Of a DNA stretch of 64,000 nt, positions 56,048-64,000 are shown piece by piece. The stretch is from Xanthostigma xanthostigma (taxonomy: Eukaryota > Arthropoda > Insecta > Raphidioptera > Raphidiidae): positions 19,678,465 through 19,742,464 of the forward strand of contig OY754468.1 of the NCBI GenBank assembly GCA_963575645.1, in the 5' to 3' direction. The number at the start of each line of letters is the position of its first letter. Position 1 is the stretch's first letter. Made by a program: the position numbers and the translations under genes. The notes beneath the pieces were generated by a model that searched no databases, was not told where the DNA came from, and worked only from the letters and a program-made list of their open reading frames with translations.

Positions 56048-59000
56048 TTAAATTTGTAATTTTATGTTATTAAGAAAGTGATGTATTGCTTTAAATATTT
56101 TTATGTTAATAGCGCCTATTAAATTGGGATACCACACTGGAAGAGGAATTTTGCACTGGATTAAATGTTGAAAAAGAATAACACGTTCATTGTTATACAT
56201 GGGACATTCCAATATGATATGTACAGCATCGGCTATAATAGTATTATCACATGAGCAAAAAGGTGAGTCGATTATTTTTAATCTGTATAAGTAATTTGGA
56301 AACAGGGCGTGATTAAATCGTAGTCTACATATCGTTGTTATAAGTTGTCTGTCCGCTTCTATTTTGGAGAACCACGGTGTCTTAGTGACTTCCGATTGTA
56401 TCGCTCTGTAAAAATTTCCTTTTGTGTGCACTCCTTTGACCCATTGTTCTTCCCAAGACCTATTATATTTATTTTCAATTATATTTTTTACATCATCGTA
56501 TGCATATTCTATGTTTTTAACTGTTCCTGAATTTATAGCCTTTTTTGCATAATCATCCACTATGATGTTCCCTGTTATACTTGCGTGTCCTTTTATCCAG
56601 ATTAACGAAATATTTTTTTTATTTTTTAATTCATATAATAACTTCAGAATTTCGATAATTATATAATTTTTGTTTTTTTCAGGACTTTTTAGTGCTTGTA
56701 GAACACTCATTGAATCAGTGCATATGATTATATTTTTGTCTGTGTTTAAATTCTGACAGTAGGTGAGAGCTTCTTTAATGGCGTTTGCCTCTGCACTAAA
56801 TATTGACATTGATGCCGGCAGACTGAATAAGGTAGAAACGTTTTGAGAAGAATCAAACCAGGCGCACCCGACATTTTCGTTCATCTTAGACGCGTCAGTG
56901 TATATGAAATGCGCCTCTGGGAATAATTCTAAGAGTTCACTGTTTGTACTTATATAATTTTCATTGTAAATTTGATAATTTTGTATTAATATATTGTATG
57001 GCACAGTATATATGATAGGATAAGTATTTTTATATATTTTTTTTTGTTCTGAACTTATGTCTATTTGATTATTGACCAAAATAGGTGTGGTTCTACAGAT
57101 CCAATGTCTGTGGGTCAGGACTAAGCATGTTAAATGATTAATTAAACTTGGTATTTTACTATTTTTGTCTGACTTTTTATTTAGCAAAAATCTAGATCCT
57201 AATTTATGCCTCCTTTTTTCAAGTGATTGTTCGGCACATTCTATTAACAATGCGTTTGTGGGTGTCGATCTTAGAGCTCCTATACATTGTCTGAGGGCTT
57301 TGTATTGAATTCGATCTAGACATACGAGGTTGGAGTATGCGGCGGAGCCGAATAGGAAAGAACCAAAGTCAATTTTTGACCTTATAATGGCTTTGTAAAC
57401 GTTGAGACAGATTTTAGGGTCTGCTCCCCATCTTGAATGCGCAATTACTTTTATGATATTGATACCTATTTCGCAACCTTGAACGACTGAATTAATATGT
57501 TTTTTCCAGTTGAGCTTATTGTCTAGCCACAGACCTAAAAACTTGTGATCATTTACTATTTGTATGTTCATATTTATATTTATGCGTAAATTTTCGGGTT
57601 TTTTAAATTTTCTTTTATTTGTAAATATTACACACTTACTTTTATTGCAAGATAACGACATTCCAGTTTCCCCAAGCCATTGGGAAAATGTATATACTGC
57701 ATCCGCTAAGCTTAGTAAGCCTTCTGACATATTTTCATTACAGGTGTATAAGCATACATCGTCTGCATATTGTAGAATTTTTAAATTAGGTGCAAATATG
57801 CCCTCAAAGTTTTTGGTGAATATCACATATAAGAGAGGACTTAAGATCCCTCCCTGAGGTAACCCAACATGGGTTCTTCTTGTCTGAACAATTTTTTGGC
57901 CTAGACGGAAATGTAAATCCCTTTCACTTATTATATTATAAATGAAATTATTTAAATGCTTGGGAAGTCCAATTAATTCCATATTTTTATGTAATAAGTT
58001 AGGTATCACCGTATCGTATGCGCCCTGTATGTCTAAAAATGCAACTGATGTAAATTGTTTTTCGGTCATTGCGATCTGTATATCTGTAACAAGATTCGTA
58101 AGATTGTCCATGACACTGTAGCCTCTTCTGAATCCGTATTGAGATTTGGGAAACATGTTGTTTATTTCCATCCAGTGGTACAATCTATTGACGATCATTC
58201 TTTCTATAGTTTTTAAAACGCATGAACATAATGAAATAGGTCGATAGGAATTTGCTTGACATTTAGCTTTTCCAGGTTTTAACACCGGTATCACACAAAT
58301 ATCTTTCCAGGATGGAGGAATTCTACCAGACAGGTATATATCATTATAAATAACCAAGAGTTTTTGTTTCGCATTTAGAGGTAAATTATAAAGCATAGAA
58401 TATGTGAGAAAGTCAAGACCAGGGGCAGAATTATTTTTATTTTTTAGAGCACGTTCTAATTCGTTATAAGAGAAGGGTTGTATTAATTCGTGATTTTTTT
58501 CACTATTCATAGAAAATTCCAGTGGTTGGTGAACATAATTCGGTGCTAATTTATTAGCGAATTCATCTATCCAATTGTTGTCATGTATAACGGGGGGCTC
58601 TTGTGAAGTTTTCTTGACGAAAAATTTCATTCTTTTAATGTTTTCCCAGATTTCTGAGGCAGGCGTACTTCTGTTTAAAGTTTCGCAGTATATACGGAAT
58701 TTTTCTCGCTTTTTCTTCTTAAATATATGTTTTATTTTAGCGTCAGCATTTTTGTATGTGTTATAATTAACGAAATCGGGGTGTTGTTTATATCTATGGA
58801 ATGCTTTTTTCCTGTCCTTTAATAACTCATCGCATTCTGCATCTCTCCAAAATAAATCTTTATAATTTTTTATCTTTATTTCTTTAAACTTTGGAATGCT
58901 TTTATTGGCTGCGGAATTAATGATGTTTATTAAATCCTCATAACCTACTACATTGCCATATAAATTGTTTATTTCGTTTTCAATCAGCTTTGAATATTCT

Positions 59001-59746
59001 ACCCAGTTAGCTTTTTTTGTGTTCCACATGTATGGCGATTTAAAGCTATTCATTTTAGGAATGTTATTTTCCACAAAATTAAGAATTATAGGACAGTGAT
59101 CAGATCCATAAGTGTCTTTAAGACATGACCACGTGATTTTATTGGCTAGATGCGCGTCAATAATAGAAACGTCTACTGAAGACTTCCTACGATTGGGACG
59201 TTGAAATAAAGTTTCAGATCCGTCGTTTAATATAATTAAATTGTTATTGTCTATTGCTTTGATGAGATTTTCGCCTTCTCTATCGCTGTATTCACACCCC
59301 CATGTATAATAGTGGGCGTTAAAATCACCAAGAATTAGAACAGGTAACGTTAATTTATTGAATATGTTATTCCACAAGTGGGTTGGACTATTGTGTTTTG
59401 GGGAACAATAAACAGAAACTACGATGAACGGATTTTTACACTCAATTTGAGTGGCACAAATTTGAATAAAGTCATTACAAAATTGATCTAGATTGATTTT
59501 CATGCATCTTAAACTTTTATGTATGAGGATTGCTGCACCTCCTCTTCCATCCTGTCTGTTTGCCTGAATTATATTAAAACCATTTAAATAAAAATTCGAA
59601 TTGCCTTGTAGCCAGGATTCTGATATAGCTGCTATTTTGATTTTATAATCCCTTACTAGTATCTCAAGGTTGATCTTATTAGCTACTAACGACCTACAAT
59701 TCCACTGCAGAATATTTATATTCTCCATCGTTGTTGAAATGTTCAC
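56048..59746 (-). CDS. LINE ORF2: endonuclease, reverse transcriptase, RNase H
   Basis: 1232 residues. The apurinic-type endonuclease spans about 7-225 (NILQWNCRS, SESWLQ, GDFNAH, SDHCPI). Reverse transcriptase is about 470-730, with the active-site YADD at 660-663 and LPQGGILSPLLY before it. RNase H is about 947-1080 (YTDAS, then SAEANAIKEAL, CTDSMSVLQAL and the histidine of WIKGHASITGN). A cysteine/histidine-rich tail (CSCDNTIIADAVHIILECP) resembles the C-terminal zinc motif of these LINEs. The frame overlaps the end of ORF1 by 53 bases in another phase. The first ATG is at 59746, or an internal one at 59728 (MENINILQWN). It nicks target DNA and copies the element RNA in place. Confidence 0.92.
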   Translation of the reverse strand: MNISTTMENINILQWNCRSLVANKINLEILVRDYKIKIAAISESWLQGNSNFYLNGFNIIQANRQDGRGGAAILIHKSLRCMKINLDQFCNDFIQICATQIECKNPFIVVSVYCSPKHNSPTHLWNNIFNKLTLPVLILGDFNAHYYTWGCEYSDREGENLIKAIDNNNLIILNDGSETLFQRPNRRKSSVDVSIIDAHLANKITWSCLKDTYGSDHCPIILNFVENNIPKMNSFKSPYMWNTKKANWVEYSKLIENEINNLYGNVVGYEDLINIINSAANKSIPKFKEIKIKNYKDLFWRDAECDELLKDRKKAFHRYKQHPDFVNYNTYKNADAKIKHIFKKKKREKFRIYCETLNRSTPASEIWENIKRMKFFVKKTSQEPPVIHDNNWIDEFANKLAPNYVHQPLEFSMNSEKNHELIQPFSYNELERALKNKNNSAPGLDFLTYSMLYNLPLNAKQKLLVIYNDIYLSGRIPPSWKDICVIPVLKPGKAKCQANSYRPISLCSCVLKTIERMIVNRLYHWMEINNMFPKSQYGFRRGYSVMDNLTNLVTDIQIAMTEKQFTSVAFLDIQGAYDTVIPNLLHKNMELIGLPKHLNNFIYNIISERDLHFRLGQKIVQTRRTHVGLPQGGILSPLLYVIFTKNFEGIFAPNLKILQYADDVCLYTCNENMSEGLLSLADAVYTFSQWLGETGMSLSCNKSKCVIFTNKRKFKKPENLRININMNIQIVNDHKFLGLWLDNKLNWKKHINSVVQGCEIGINIIKVIAHSRWGADPKICLNVYKAIIRSKIDFGSFLFGSAAYSNLVCLDRIQYKALRQCIGALRSTPTNALLIECAEQSLEKRRHKLGSRFLLNKKSDKNSKIPSLINHLTCLVLTHRHWICRTTPILVNNQIDISSEQKKIYKNTYPIIYTVPYNILIQNYQIYNENYISTNSELLELFPEAHFIYTDASKMNENVGCAWFDSSQNVSTLFSLPASMSIFSAEANAIKEALTYCQNLNTDKNIIICTDSMSVLQALKSPEKNKNYIIIEILKLLYELKNKKNISLIWIKGHASITGNIIVDDYAKKAINSGTVKNIEYAYDDVKNIIENKYNRSWEEQWVKGVHTKGNFYRAIQSEVTKTPWFSKIEADRQLITTICRLRFNHALFPNYLYRLKIIDSPFCSCDNTIIADAVHIILECPMYNNERVILFQHLIQCKIPLPVWYPNLIGAINIKIFKAIHHFLNNIKLQI

Positions 59747-61562
59747 TGATTATATCACTAATTAAATATCTGAGTGCTCTTACTTTAGGTGAACTTGGTA
59801 ATTGTTCTATTAGGTTTGTGACTGAATCCATCATTTTTTTAAAGATTAATTCTGGGTCGTTTTCGTTATCGTTTGGTCTGTATGGGTTAAATTTTATCGG
59901 CACGAATTTTTGTTTGCACATATCAGGTGTCTCCGAAGTGATTTTCGGGGGACCTCTGTGGTGACGAACAACACTATTCTGGCTGTTCTCACCGGAGTAA
60001 CGTGAGTCCGTATGTTGGTTATTCCTATTTACCCGATGATCTTTATTAATTATGGATTGTTTTTTTGTTGCCCCGTGGGAATTGTTAGACATTTCAGACA
60101 TATTATGTTCATAATTAATTAAAGACGTGTCTTCACACAGATTTGAGAAAATGTTATTTGCTAAGTGTCTCCTTGACTCAACATGTGTCCTATCAAGGAG
60201 TTGATATTGTGAATTACTATTCATCGTTGCTGGGCTATCCTTATACAAACTGGGAAAGGCTTTATAACTATTTATATCTATTGTACCTGTTGCAGATGCG
60301 TACGTGTTTTTAACTTTTTGAGTAGCCTCATAATACGAAATATTCAAATCTGCCATTTTTTGTTTAATTATTTGTTGTTTACTGTACTCAGGGCAATTTT
60401 TGTCAGTGGCTACATGCTGACCTTGACAAAAAATGCATCTCGGTACATCTAAATTACATTCTGAAATTGGGTGCTGCTCACCGCACTTTTTACATCTACT
60501 ATGACTTCGACATTGCTTCTGCATGTGTCCAAATCGTAAACAGTTAAAGCACTGAACTACTTTGGGAGTGAATTGACTTACTTCGCAAATTGTATTATCA
60601 AGTTTTATATATTGGGGAAGTTTTTGACCGACAAATGTTATAAACACCGTTTGAGTCTTAATTATTCTGTCATCAACTTTTCTTGTTACGCGACTAACTT
60701 TATGAACTTTAAACGGGGATTGAATGTTTTGTATCAAATACTCTTCATCGAGAACTGAGTCCACTCCTCTCACTACACCGGACTTGTATAAAAGATGGTT
60801 GGGAATGTAACATTCAAGTTTCAGATCATTAGATAGCTGACTTTCGATTACATAGTTAGCAGCCTGACTATTTTCAAATTCTATTTTGATCCTATTTCGA
60901 CCTACCGACTTTATATTTTTTATTGAGTCTTGGGCTTTACTAAGGTGGTTATTAATGTACCGGCCTATAAACATTGGGTGCGTTTTCCCCACATTTTTAT
61001 CCAAACTTTCTATGAATATATAAAAGGGACCCTGATCATTTTCATTAAATTTAGCTTTATTTATCGGATTTCTAATTGATTTGGTAGTACTATTATTATC
61101 GTTAGAATTTACTCTGTCTTTCTCATTATTATCTATTATTATCATTTCGTTATTAGTTATATTTTTAGAGGTTGATGGCAGCGATTCAACTGCACCGTTT
61201 TTAGATTGAGTACAAGTAGACGATTGCGAGTTCAAATCTGAACAATCCATGTCATCTTCGTCCGTCTCATTACTTCTTACAACCTGCCTATCTGTTTTTG
61301 ATACGATGTTATCAATAATATTTTCTTTGAGCTTCAATTCTTTTTCTTTATTAATTAACACTTTTCGTTTGTTTTTAGACTTTTTCATATTCACTTCAAG
61401 GGATTTAACTAACACCTTACCTTGAATTCTTCTGTTACGTAAATTTATTCCCTCAGGAAGTTCATCCTGAGAGAGTTTTGTTACCTTCGCTGAGTATGAT
61501 TTTAATCCGAGCTCCCCATCTGAAGAGGGAGTTGCATTCACTCCTCCGGAGTTGGCTGGCAT
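59694..61562 (-). CDS. LINE ORF1: Gag-like RNA-binding protein with three zinc knuckles
   Basis: 622 residues. A basic stretch at about 58-80; an acidic, serine-rich linker; a PRE/C2HC-type region at about 178-330; then three zinc knuckles at about 338-392 (CFNCLRFGHMQKQC, CKKCGEQHPISEC, CIFCQGQHVATDKNC). ORF1 proteins bind the element RNA and form the ribonucleoprotein. The start ATG (MPANSGGVNATPSS) follows an A/T-homopolymer-rich 5' UTR. The 3' end overlaps ORF2. Confidence 0.88.
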   Translation of the reverse strand: MPANSGGVNATPSSDGELGLKSYSAKVTKLSQDELPEGINLRNRRIQGKVLVKSLEVNMKKSKNKRKVLINKEKELKLKENIIDNIVSKTDRQVVRSNETDEDDMDCSDLNSQSSTCTQSKNGAVESLPSTSKNITNNEMIIIDNNEKDRVNSNDNNSTTKSIRNPINKAKFNENDQGPFYIFIESLDKNVGKTHPMFIGRYINNHLSKAQDSIKNIKSVGRNRIKIEFENSQAANYVIESQLSNDLKLECYIPNHLLYKSGVVRGVDSVLDEEYLIQNIQSPFKVHKVSRVTRKVDDRIIKTQTVFITFVGQKLPQYIKLDNTICEVSQFTPKVVQCFNCLRFGHMQKQCRSHSRCKKCGEQHPISECNLDVPRCIFCQGQHVATDKNCPEYSKQQIIKQKMADLNISYYEATQKVKNTYASATGTIDINSYKAFPSLYKDSPATMNSNSQYQLLDRTHVESRRHLANNIFSNLCEDTSLINYEHNMSEMSNNSHGATKKQSIINKDHRVNRNNQHTDSRYSGENSQNSVVRHHRGPPKITSETPDMCKQKFVPIKFNPYRPNDNENDPELIFKKMMDSVTNLIEQLPSSPKVRALRYLISDIISEHFNNDGEYKYSAVEL

Positions 61563-61935
61563 TCACTTCACTAACTGCCACTTATTGAAATTTTTATTTT
61601 TCAACAAATTTTATACACAAAATTAAATTAACGTTTTTAAATAAACAAAACAAGAAAAATAAATGTTTAATTCACATATGATTAATTTTTGATCATACAA
61701 AAAACGAGAAAAAAAAAAAAAAAGTGAAAAAAAAAAAAAAAAAAACACTGTTTTTATTGACACTATTTATTCCGCTGAAACAATTTATCGCACGTCCGTT
61801 CTCTATCACAATTAGATTGAGACTGACATCGTACTTGGTCCGGTCCGGTACAATATCCGTGCGTGTGTATAGCAGTATGACGGACTTGATACATATAACC
61901 GTATAACGACGTCATTGTAATTCAAAAATAGTGCA

Positions 61936-62313
61936 CAAGTACCGGATTTAGAGGTCTGGAGGCCTCGGGGCAACAAAGGAGTGGAGGCCCCCTGGCCCCA
62001 AACTATTTTCCAAATAAAATGGACAATTTTTTTCAGTCGATTTTTTCAATAAATAATTCATTGTGAAACCAAGTATAGATTCTTTTATTATTTAACAAAC
62101 ATATAAATATAATCAGAAACAAGAATTATCTAAAAATTAAATTTTAGCATTAACGAACAGAACTTTCTGAGCTGAAATCCAGTTCCCGAAGTAAATCACT
62201 TTCAATGCTCAGGAAATTTGAATGTTTTTTCCAAAGTCTCTATTATGGGGATCTCTCTTTTGTGGTGGCCCCGGGGCTGTATTCCCTGTTGCCCTCCCCT
62301 AAATACGGCCCTG
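61936..62313. mobile_element. hAT MITE nested in the PIF element
   Basis: The right end, read inverted, is CAGGGCCGTATTTAGGGG; the left end is CAAGTACCGGATTTAG. Flanking 8-mers are ATAGTGCA (61928-61935) and GTTGTGCA (62314-62321). The empty site GTTGTGCA is intact in the sister PIF copy at 36040-36047, which confirms the insertion. No coding content of its own. Confidence 0.8.
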
Positions 62314-62768
62314 GTTGTGCAACATGACAGAAATTTTGACAGAACGCGAAGTTCTTGGTGGAGTATTGGTATTATAAAAAGATTTTTCATGTTTGTGGGA
62401 TCTATCAGATAAGTTATATTGTAACAAAGAAGCGCGTAACAACGCTCTAGAAATTCTTCGGGAGTGTTATTCAAAATATGATCTTCGCTATCAAGCGATT
62501 TTATTAACTTCATATGACTAAATTCATCGCGATCTTTCAAATAGAATTTTGCCCACTCCTTTCTTTTCTTCCTTGTTGTTTGTGGCGGCATTAACGTTGC
62601 CGCTAGAACAATCGCAATTTTCGCGCGCTTAATCGGAGGCATGATTACGTACCTGTGTACACAAGGAGACTGACAGATTCGGTCGTCTGTTGCAACCAGC
62701 GAGCTTGATCCGCCGTACCATGTCCGTTGTCGGACCGGACCAAGTTCGATCGTCTGTTAGTACAATTA

Positions 62769-63654
62769 TGTTAGCGTCGAAAACTCAAAACGACACTTCT
62801 GCACACACCAATCACGAGTCACATAACAAAATTTAATTAGTTATTTATAGACGCTCAACAACTATGATCATTAGTATCTAAATTAAAGTTAATCATACAC
62901 AGTTAAACACTATTAATGCATTTTACAAGGTTTAACAAAACAAAATTGCATATTCAAGGGCCAGACGCGAGGCCGAAAATTGATATCTGTTCACTTTTGC
63001 ACGTACAAGATACGCGCATACGAAGAGCCTAGTAGATGCACATGGTTTCTTTATTTTTTTATTATTTCTTTATTTAATTATACTGCACAGGTGCACGAAA
63101 GTCTACTATCAGGTTTAAGAACAAACACTTTACTGACATAACCAGCCTGCATTAATTATTTATTTTGACCTAATTGAATGTCAAATTACTTTTCTTATGT
63201 ACCTAACAATGCCAATAGGGTATACTAATATGCACAACTTTTGAAAATATTTAAAAACAATTATTTTCATATTAAAAATTATCAAACACATGAAATCATA
63301 TATTAAAACATTCCTATTGAATTAAAAAATAAATATTCTTTTTGGGCAAGATATTTTGATTATTTAAAAACGCCATTTTTGCGCGGGTGATCTGTGACGT
63401 CATATAGCATGTCAACAATTTTGTTACAAAGAGTTAACAACTCTGTGGCAACCATAATATGTTTACGTGTTTTTTGACGTCACACTATGGTCGAATCAAT
63501 AGCATTGCGTTTCGATATTTTATATTTCGCGCGTATTTATTGCATTTTTGTTTAATTAATATTTATTATTTAGCAAAAATTTAAAAAGAAAACACTATTT
63601 AGAGTTTAATCAATTGCAATAAAGATTACAAAAAATAACATTTATACTATAAAT
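62769..63654. other. Intron 5 of protease gene 2, no exon seen
   Basis: I looked for a GDSGGP-coding exon here and found none. AT-rich, no repeat recognised. Confidence 0.45.
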
Positions 63655-64000
63655 AAAACTCGGGTCGCAGTGCGAAACCCTGCCGACAATATAGTGTATT
63701 TGCTTTTATAAGCAGTGTGGCTCTATTGTATGAACTTAACTTTGTTTTTGGACAAAATAAAAAAAATTACCCTCTAATACACCCCTTAAAACAACATTTT
63801 TTTTACTTAATTTCAATACTACATACCAATTCAACATCTGTACCAAATTACATACACCCTTCAGTATGTAAATCCATATCAGTAAACTTGCATTTTCATA
63901 AAATTTGTAAGTCCGGTCATGTCGGGCCGATTTTATTTAAATTTTAGCAGCACATTTCAATAATTACTAAAGGGTTAAATTTCAAATTTGAAGTGATTCT
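63655..64000 (-). repeat. Dispersed repeat, inverse of 40440-40872, runs off the edge
   Basis: Inverted blocks AAACCCTGCCGACAATATAG, TAATACACCCCTTAAAA and AAGTCCGGTCATGTCGGGCC match the copy near 40.6 kb. Confidence 0.6.

Larger units (their letters stand above)
55764..61825 (-). mobile_element. Full-length non-LTR retrotransposon (I/LOA-like, RNase H bearing)
   Basis: A 6.06-kb element with a 5' UTR, ORF1 (61562-59694), ORF2 (59746-56048) and a poly(A) end (T run from 55762 on the plus strand). An 11-bp target duplication ACATCGTACTT lies at 55753-55763 and 61826-61836. The empty site is visible in the sister PIF copy (GCACATCGTACTTGG near 35930). Both frames are open throughout and the 5' end appears complete, so the copy looks recent and possibly competent. 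EN-RT-RNase H order with zinc-knuckle ORF1 places it in the I superfamily and not in jockey proper, which lacks RNase H. Clade level is uncertain. Confidence 0.88.
55639..62765. mobile_element. PIF/Harbinger element, copy split by a LINE and a hAT MITE
   Basis: It has the same ends as 35814-36496 (ACTAACAGACGATCGAACTT and inverse), flanked by TTA (55636-55638, 62766-62768). The PIF parts are 55639-55763, 61826-61935 and 62314-62765. It retains the Harbinger-transposase-like start on the minus strand near 62600 and a disrupted MADF remnant on the plus strand from 62325. It lies in intron 5 of protease gene 2. Confidence 0.75.

Noticed and set aside
62202-62642. 146-residue minus-strand open frame beginning [13 protein letters not shown]
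   Set aside because: It runs from PIF/Harbinger remnant sequence into the nested hAT MITE, so it is a transposon by-product and not a host gene.

Overview
The window is AT-rich insect DNA, most likely from a moth or butterfly. This rests on RTE-type retroposon tails, abundant short inverted-repeat elements, compact intron-split trypsin-like genes and an HP1 gene split inside its chromodomain. No species can be named from sequence alone. Three host genes are supported: a complete HP1-family heterochromatin protein gene on the minus strand (27190 to 25339, two coding exons), a complete six-exon trypsin-like serine protease gene on the plus strand (30310-38490), and a tandem paralogue of it (44259 to beyond the right edge; five of six expected exons seen).

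Layout. 1-25 kb holds no host gene that I can support. It is packed with transposon derivatives: a pogo/Tigger-like element at 0.3-0.8 kb, several foldback elements, hAT-type MITEs with 8-bp target duplications, two palindromic elements with hammerhead-ribozyme-like cores, tRNA-like units, a 2.8-kb long-inverted-repeat element at 16.3-19.1 kb, and a PIF/Harbinger remnant with a MADF fragment at 22.7-23.35 kb. 25.3-27.2 kb is HP1. 28.3-29.0 kb is a hAT element. 30.3-38.5 kb is protease gene 1, whose introns carry MITEs, a LINE fragment with a minisatellite, and hairpins. 38.6-44.2 kb is repeat-rich intergenic DNA. 44.26-64 kb is protease gene 2, its introns swollen by a 1.95-kb foldback element built of about 150-bp units, a young Ty3/gypsy LTR element, and a PIF element that itself contains a full-length non-LTR retrotransposon and a hAT MITE.

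The two proteases share exon number, intron positions and phases, and about 150 bp of upstream sequence, so they arose by tandem duplication and probably share control. Gene 1 encodes a secreted zymogen with a complete catalytic triad, a trypsin-type specificity aspartate, and a hydrophobic C-terminal tail that looks like a GPI-attachment signal. Neither has an obvious functional link to HP1.

The main interest is the transposon archaeology. Target duplications allow the insertion order to be read in several nests. One MITE family sits beside splice donors three times in the protease pair. Two long-palindrome elements carry regular internal motif arrays that standard MITE categories do not explain well. 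Coordinates of introns, exons and element ends were read by eye and may be off by a few bases.
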